A stretch of 64,000 nt of DNA. It comes from Varanus komodoensis. Lineage: Eukaryota > Chordata > Lepidosauria > Squamata > Varanidae. The stretch covers positions 109,880,606 through 109,944,605 of the forward strand of contig NW_025335268.1 in assembly GCF_004798865.1 (NCBI RefSeq), given 5' to 3'. Shown here one piece after another: positions 58,012 through 64,000 of this stretch (position 1 is the first letter of the stretch; each line of letters opens with the position of its first letter). A program made the translations under genes and the position numbers. The notes beneath the pieces were generated by a model. That model made no database searches, had not been told where the DNA came from, and saw only the letters and a list, made by a program, of their open reading frames with translations.

Positions 58012-60596
58012 TTCTTCTTGGTGGTCTCTGTGCACACACATGGGCTCTGCGTGCATGCATGCAGCTCATTCAGGAAAATTCCAAAACTGATTAATTATTA
58101 TTTGGTGGTAGTCCAGTCCCTAAGCATGCCCAGTGTGAGGGGAGGGACGCCCCTGAGATCTCAGTCTTCAACCACCATCGTGAGAGCATCAGGGAATTCT
58201 TCCTTTGCTACTTACCTTGCAAAAATTGCCTCTTCAATCCTTCTCTAACCATCTTTCAGCTTCGGGTCTTCTACTTGGTTTTTCCTCCTCCTTTTGAAAA
58301 AACAAAACAAGAAATACTTTTCCCTGCCATTCCCCCAGTTTCACTGGCCCTTCTACCCTTGCTCATTCAAGAAAATGGCATTCAAGGTTCTGTTCTGTTA
58401 CTGCATGAATTGCACCAGCGAGCTACCATCCACTGGCGGCCACTTCCTGTGCCCTTTTTGCCTGGGGGAGACCCATGTTGTTGTTTCCTGCTACCACTGC
58501 CAGGCATTTATGAAGCAGACGAGGAAACATTGGCCGACTGCCTTAAAGTGAAACTTCAGAGCCAGGCCCAGCACGCAGGCAGTTCCCCTCAACTGACCAC
58601 TTCAGGAGGGGTATCCTCTGTATCTGTGGCATAAACTTCTGACATTCTCCCAGAGAAAGAAACAAAACCAGGAAAGCTTTAAAAAGCAGCAAAGAAAAAT
58701 ATGTCTCCAAAAAAGCCCTGTCTTGCTAAAGAGTACGATGGTGGCAAACGTGCCCCAAAATGCTGCAACATGCCCCCTGCTGGCCTCCTGTGTACTGAAG
58801 ACGGTGCCTGAACAAGAGCTGCCATAACATTCCTCTCTGGTTTTGAGACCAGAAGAGGAACCCTCAATCCAACTACTCCCACCATCTCTGAGAACTTAGT
58901 TCTTGGAAGGCAAGAGGTGGGACCTCTTTGTCAGGGTGTTCCAGCATACTGATACTGTCTCAGGACCAAGACATGACTCTCCTCCCTCATCCATTGTGAT
59001 AACATGGACTCGATCCGCATTACACCTTGGTGGCACAGACAATCCTGGTTCTCCCATCTCCTTGACCTCTCCAACGAACCTTTACATGCCTACCTCTGTG
59101 ACCTGACCTCATCCCTCGGGATTGAGGGGCAGTTCTCCCTCCTGACATACATATACTCTGCTTCCCAGCATGGAGGATCCAGCCATTGCCACCACACTAA
59201 CTGATGTACCCCCCACCCCAAATTCCACCAAATCCTTGACACTTCTCTCATACTACTCAAAATGGGCAGCCGTCTCTACCTTTGCAGCAGAACACAACTT
59301 TGCACCAGACACAGCTTCGGCTGTACAGATACTTTTCTTTCTCAATTCCCAGTAGAGGAAAGGACGCAAAACATCTTCTATCAGAGTCTATACAGCCGCT
59401 ATCTCTGCTTTTCATATTCTGCGCCAGGACCATTCTGTTTTCTTGCAGCCTTTCATCCAGAGGTTCCTCAGAGGCCTCATTAATCCCACCCCACCAGTTT
59501 GTCAACCCACTCCAGCTTGGAGCCTCTCTGTCGTTCTTCACAAAAGCTTTTTCAACCCATGACCTCCACAGACCTCTGCCTCATCTCATGGAAGATGGCC
59601 ATCACCTCCACTAGATGGGCCATTGACCTAGCCACCCTACTTATTGATCCCCCTTTACCTCACATACCACAAGTTAAGGTGGTGCTCTGCTCTGCCCAGT
59701 TTCCTGTCAGAAGTGGTCTCTGCCTTCCATATTAATGAAATTATTGTCCTTCCAGCCTTCTTCCAGTCTCCCTTTAACCCTGTCGAGCTAGCCCTCCCTC
59801 CTTTGGATGTTCACAGTGCTTTGGCTGTTTACAAATCCAGAACACAGTCTATCCAACCCTCCCAGAGACTTTTCATTGCCTATGGGGGCACACACCAAGG
59901 CTCTTTCATCTCCTGACAGACATGCTAAATGGATAAATAAATATGAATTGATAAATAAATAGTTCATGTGATGTTCCTAGTGAATGACTTCTCTGGCCTT
60001 CAACTGTCTGGCCCAATCAGGGCTCATTCCACCAGAGCAATGGTGATGTCCACAGCATTGCTGTCATTCTTCACACAGAGGGACCTGAGTGTCCCTCACT
60101 GACCTCTGTAGAGCTACAACTTGTTTGAACCTCATTCGCCATTATCTCCCTGATGCTTGAACTAGAGTAGACTGTGCCTTTTGCAGGGCTGCCCTTTGTT
60201 CTCTACTCCATTAAGCAACATCACCCTCCCACAGGCTCGACAGTGTGATATACAGACCAGGAAGAGGAACGGAAGGCTGCCTACCTGTGCTTACCTGCCT
60301 ACATTCCCATCCACCATCCCCACTAGTATATCTTACCACAGGTGGGGAGATATCTCCCTTACCCTCATGGGAAGGGCGACATACTTCTGATGACCATCTT
60401 ATTATTTGAACTGAGGTCTCACTGGGATCCCCTCACCTCATGCTGGGTGTGCCTTGGGGCTGGCCTTCCACCGATTAATAACTAATCGGCTTTGGAATCT
60501 TCCTGAATGAGCTCCATGTATGCCTGCAGAGCCCATATGTGTGAATGCACAGATGACCACTTGAAGAACGACAGTTACAGGTGGGCAACCTGCCTT
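58012..60596 (+). mobile_element. older DIRS-like element, shorter relative of the 17.8-kb copy
   Basis: About 2.6 kb between inverted ends. The left end starts TTCTTCTTGGTGGTCTCTGT (58012). The right end finishes 'ttgaagaacgacagttacag' then 'gtgggcaacctgcctt' (60596), close to the right end of the first DIRS element. The arms 'gcagctcattcaggaaaatt' (58059-58078) and 'aatcttcctgaatgagctcc' (about 60496-60515) are near reverse complements. Recognised parts are a gag-like Cys-rich start (about 58380-58554) and a tyrosine recombinase region (about 59230-60190), plus the 'ITPWWHRQSWFSHLL' segment that lies between RNase H and recombinase in these elements. It is broken, with many breaks, and older than the first copy. 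Confidence 0.85.
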
Positions 60597-60814
60597 TACC
60601 GTACAGGTTGATGATGATGTACCCAACCATGAAGAAGTAGCTGTACTCTAAGGCTTTAGTCCTGAAAGGGCATGTGTGCAGTTTGGTTTTCCCCTGGATC
60701 TTGTGTCATTCTTTGAGGCCTGTGTATTTACCAGCTATGGGTGGTTCCTCTCCCAGGCAGAAATGGTTTAGCCATGGCTTTGTGCCCTGAGAGCCAGCCA
60801 GTTGGATTGTGTAA

Positions 60815-61335
60815 TGTGTTGTTGTGTGCTGAAGCTCCACTTAGATAAAAATGCAACTGCCAGGACTTTAACTGGTAAAGTTTGTTCAAATTGCTACCTT
60901 GCCCATTTTAAAAGAGCCGCACTGGCTACCTGTTAGCTTTTCAACCTGATTCAAAGTGCTGGTGTGTGCCTTTTAAGTCCATGAACAGGTTGGGAACCAT
61001 GCACTTGAAAGAGCATTTTCAAGTGCATGGTTCTAAGTTTAAAACTCCTAAACTTAGAGTCTTCAACATTAGAGGTACTTAGGCTGATGTCAACTGGGTG
61101 AGGGCTTCTTGGCCTTGGTGCACCAGCTCTGAAATTGGCTTTCTAAGGAGGTGTGTCTTGTACCAACATCTTTATCTTTAGGCACCACACAAAGGCCTTT
61201 TTATTCGCTCAGGCTTTTAAAGAACTTGTTTTGATCTTTTGTCTGTTTTTATTTGCATTCTGCTGTTTTGTTTGGTTGAGGGTTAGTTGTAAACAACTCT
61301 AGGATCCATTTTGATTAAAGGCAGAATGAAAATAC
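60815..61335 (+). mobile_element. old L2 LINE 3' part
   Basis: On the + strand 'aagagccgcactggctacct' parallels 'ttctccgtcagcttcactgg' (LHWLP) of L2, and 'caaaggcctttttattcgct' parallels 'gcgaagacctttttatttaa' (AKTFLF). The end 'gttgtaaacaactctaggat' to 'gcagaatgaaaatactttta' is an L2-type 3' tail. It is heavily mutated and contains two hairpins at 60994-61057. Confidence 0.7.
60994..61057. repeat. two adjacent perfect hairpins
   Basis: 60994-61010 (GAACCATGCACTTGAAA) pairs perfectly over 17 bases with 61017-61033. Starting at the shared base, 61033-61041 (CTAAGTTTA) pairs perfectly over 9 bases with 61049-61057. They lie inside a decayed L2. Confidence 0.9.
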
Positions 61336-64000
61336 TTTTAAACAAACATACTTGCAGCTGCTAAAAAGACATTAAATTTTAATGCCAAAAAAAAATCCAA
61401 ATAATAGCCTCTCAGGCTACACTGGGGCACAGTCCAGCATGAAACTCTTTGGTATATGTCTAATGGAAATGAACTAGCATTCTTGTGCACTGCCTGATTA
61501 ATTTCACTGGATCTCATACATAAGTCCCTTTTCCAGGTGAGACTGTGCCCCATGAGGATATTTGAAGCAACAGTATCGCCTTGCTTTTTCATAGGATTGC
61601 CTCTCTCATAAGCCTGCTTCTAGTCTTCCATATGACAGTTCGCAAACTCCTAGGAAACAAAGTTCTTGAAGTAACATATCTGTATCAGTTCAGTTTTAGG
61701 AAGTGTCCTTGGCATAGATCAGAGCAAGATGACTAAACAGCTAGAGATCTGGGCAGCAAATGCTTATGGGTTGCAACCTCTTAGAAAATCAAAGCGTAGA
61801 AAAAGTTTGATGGTGAAATAAAGGGAGACAGGAGTAGCCACCCTGGAACCGCATGGCAAGTGTTTGAAATGGGGTACTGGACTGGCTGGCACTCAGTAAT
61901 ATGTGAAACAGCCCTAACAGGAGTGTACTTTGTGGAAAGGGGTGGCTTGTGCTTTTATTTTCAAAACTGCATTTCTTGAAGTCAGCAATGTAGGTGTTTG
62001 CAGTTTCAGCAATATGCTTCCCTCCACCCCAACTTTGCTTGAAGTATGGAGAGTAGAAATCCAGTCAAGTCCATAATCAACATAGTTTTCACCCATTATA
62101 TTTCAAAGGGTTGAAATGACGCAGCAGGAGTTCTTTTGTTTAGTCCCCTGGTTTTTTCTTTTTCTTTTATAGAAGCTCTTTGTTCACATGCATTCAGAGC
62201 CTTAATATATATGGAAGTTGGTGGCGGAAGGGGCTGGGCACTGGTTAAAGGGAATAACAACAATAAAAGTTGCAACCTTTGCCTTTGCACACTTAACAAA
62301 TGTGGGCAGAACCTGGAAACAAAGCATAATGTTTTTAGGAAGCAATAATAGGCAGCTGGGTGTTTCAGTTGCAAGTATTTATGTGTATGTTTTCCAGGCT
62401 GAAAGTAGCTTTATTTACAAGCTTTAAATCACACAGAGAAACAAAAAAGAAGTGGGAAAGAGGGGAACAGTATTTTGCTAGAAATCCTTTGGTCTTGCAC
62501 AGGTGCAGTAATAAGGCAATTAAGTTCTGGAGAGAATAGCAGGTGCCAGGCAGCTGCATGTTATTGGACAATATAGTCAGGAAGACTAAAAGCTTATTGG
62601 CATTCTACAGAGATAACAGAACGGAATCCGGTCCATCAAAACACTTGAGTTGTCAGAAGCAACACTGGGGGCTTTTCACGCACAGCCCACACAGACTTTA
62701 CGGAGAGGAAGCGATTTTAAGTGAATGTTACAGGAATGGCAATCCAGGAATTACTCATCATTGCTTGAAAGAAATGCTCTCTTGTGAATCCAGCCGGTTG
62801 CTACTTGTGAGGATCCTCATTTTCCTTTGTGTCTGGCAAACTCAGGAAAGTCCTTCATCTTATCCACTGTGTCTAGACTGCTTCCTCAGGAGGAAATGGC
62901 TTTCACCTCATGGCAAATTTTGTCCCCTGTGCAGTGGGCACGTTGGATGTGGACAGCTATGAGAAGCAGTGGAGACTACAGTCTCCTAGCCAAGCGGCAA
63001 ATCGCCGGAAATAGGCAAGTCAGCTGTGTCATTCAGGGAACTGTCACACCATTACATTTGTTTTATCAAAGACCAGAAAGAAAACTTGCCATTTGACTAG
63101 CTGAAATGCTTGCTGAATAATTATCAAAGCAATATTATGCTACATAGTTTGCTTCAATTAGAAGTTTATTAGATATAATTTTGCTGCAATGTTTTTTCCA
63201 TTTCAGTTCATGCAAAAGAAAGCAAGCTTCCATTTATCTTCAGTTCTAGAATCCTCAAATGATAGTCTGCTTAATATTCTTCTTTGTGGATCGTTGTATT
63301 TTCTGTACAACTTCTATATAGATGTTTCAGGTCTATCTCACATTTCACATTGTTGGTTCTACCTTGCACTTTCCTGCTTGTTTGCTATTATCACTTATTT
63401 CTTGTTTCTTATTTCTCGAACAAATAACTTTGGGATAATATATGTTGTGGAAAACAACATATCATATATCTATGATTCTGGTAAACTGAATGCTGAAAGT
63501 AGATTTTTATCAGAAAGGGGGTTTCAGTGTTTGTGGGGTACACAGTTCAGGAACTTCTGCCTTTGAATACCTTTAACTTAAATTACTGATCAGCATGTAT
63601 TAATAGTTTTGATGATGATGATAAAATCTATGTATGTAACATCAGGAAAGTGGAAAATGATATCCCTCCCATGCTTCTAAACATTTTTGTGCATTTTGTG
63701 TGAATTCCTAATAACAGGACTAGGCCCATTGAACAATAACAGAAGAGATGAATGATAGAGCCTGTGATTTGCTCAGTAATAAAATAGCGCTTGTGGTCTG
63801 AAATGTGCAGAGTAAGGTGGAGGACAAGACTGAATCATCTGCTTAAATGCTACTCTTGTCCGAACAACAATGTTGTTTCAAATCCATACTTTTTCGTTTT
63901 GTAGGATTATGAAACTTTGGGAATAATTTCCTTATTAGTTCTATTCATGCTCATTTGAAGGAAAATCCCAACATTTCGTTGAATGGTTCCATTGACATTG
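61336..64000. other. intronic sequence, no gene seen
   Basis: Open frames at 62543-62962 and 63189-63566 lack splice context and recognisable domains; the second is a hydrophobic translation of T-rich DNA. Nothing else recognised. Confidence 0.45.

Noticed and set aside
62543-62962. 139-codon + strand ORF
   Set aside because: Cys/Leu-rich with no recognisable domain, no splice context and an overlapping second frame (62827-63096). Looks like chance.
63189-63566. 125-codon hydrophobic ORF that looks like membrane segments
   Set aside because: T-rich DNA translates to Phe/Leu/Ile by composition. No start context, family or exon borders.

Overview
The window looks like intronic DNA of a non-avian reptile, most likely a squamate. 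It is AT-rich, gene-poor vertebrate sequence. Its repeats combine active-looking L2-type LINEs, L1, DIRS tyrosine-recombinase elements, a mariner-type MITE, MIR-like tRNA SINEs, a CR1 3' end and many simple repeats. DIRS elements are absent from mammals and birds, and the L2, L1 and MIR mixture is typical of lizards and their kin. No bacterial features, tRNA/rRNA genes or CRISPR arrays are visible.

Host gene: all three supported coding pieces are on the + strand and fit one gene, TACC2. The best is an alternative first coding exon at 34349-34416. It reads MGGSQSLQ...PSEA(M) with a strong Kozak context, an in-frame upstream stop and a GTAAGT donor, and it matches the start I remember for the shorter human TACC2 isoform (MGGSQSLQ...SEAM). 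Two upstream open, splice-flanked blocks (724-852 and 14852-14992) begin and end in phase 2, the same phase as the first-exon donor. They are therefore good candidates for cassette exons of the long TACC2 form. The window would then span several internal introns plus an internal promoter. The shared downstream exon (SSDSEEAF... in human) is not seen here.

Layout: 1-0.56 kb, old L2/CR1-type fragment. 0.7-15 kb, intron with two candidate exons and small old repeats. 15.2-16.2 kb, an old L2 with a young L2 nested inside it. 17.8-22.3 kb, a nearly complete DIRS-like element with inverted ends and an internal complementary region. 24.0-29.15 kb, a full-length but internally deleted L1 on the - strand with target-site duplication and a duplicated 5' UTR unit. 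30.1-33.2 kb, DNA-transposon, SINE and microsatellite debris. 33.8-34.4 kb, promoter and first exon of the short TACC2 form. 34.4-51 kb, intron with decayed L2, MIR and CR1 pieces and a mariner MITE. 51.2-53.9 kb, a young 5'-truncated L2 with one uninterrupted 800+ residue ORF. 54-58 kb, plain intron. 58.0-60.6 kb, an older, shorter DIRS relative. 60.8-61.3 kb, an L2 fragment carrying two back-to-back hairpins. The rest is featureless.

I found no convincing new biological system. The most useful observations are the TACC2 internal promoter and cassette exons, the DIRS internal complementary region, the L2-in-L2 nest, the L1 5' UTR repeats, and a perfect inverted pair of POU octamer motifs upstream of the TACC2 first exon.
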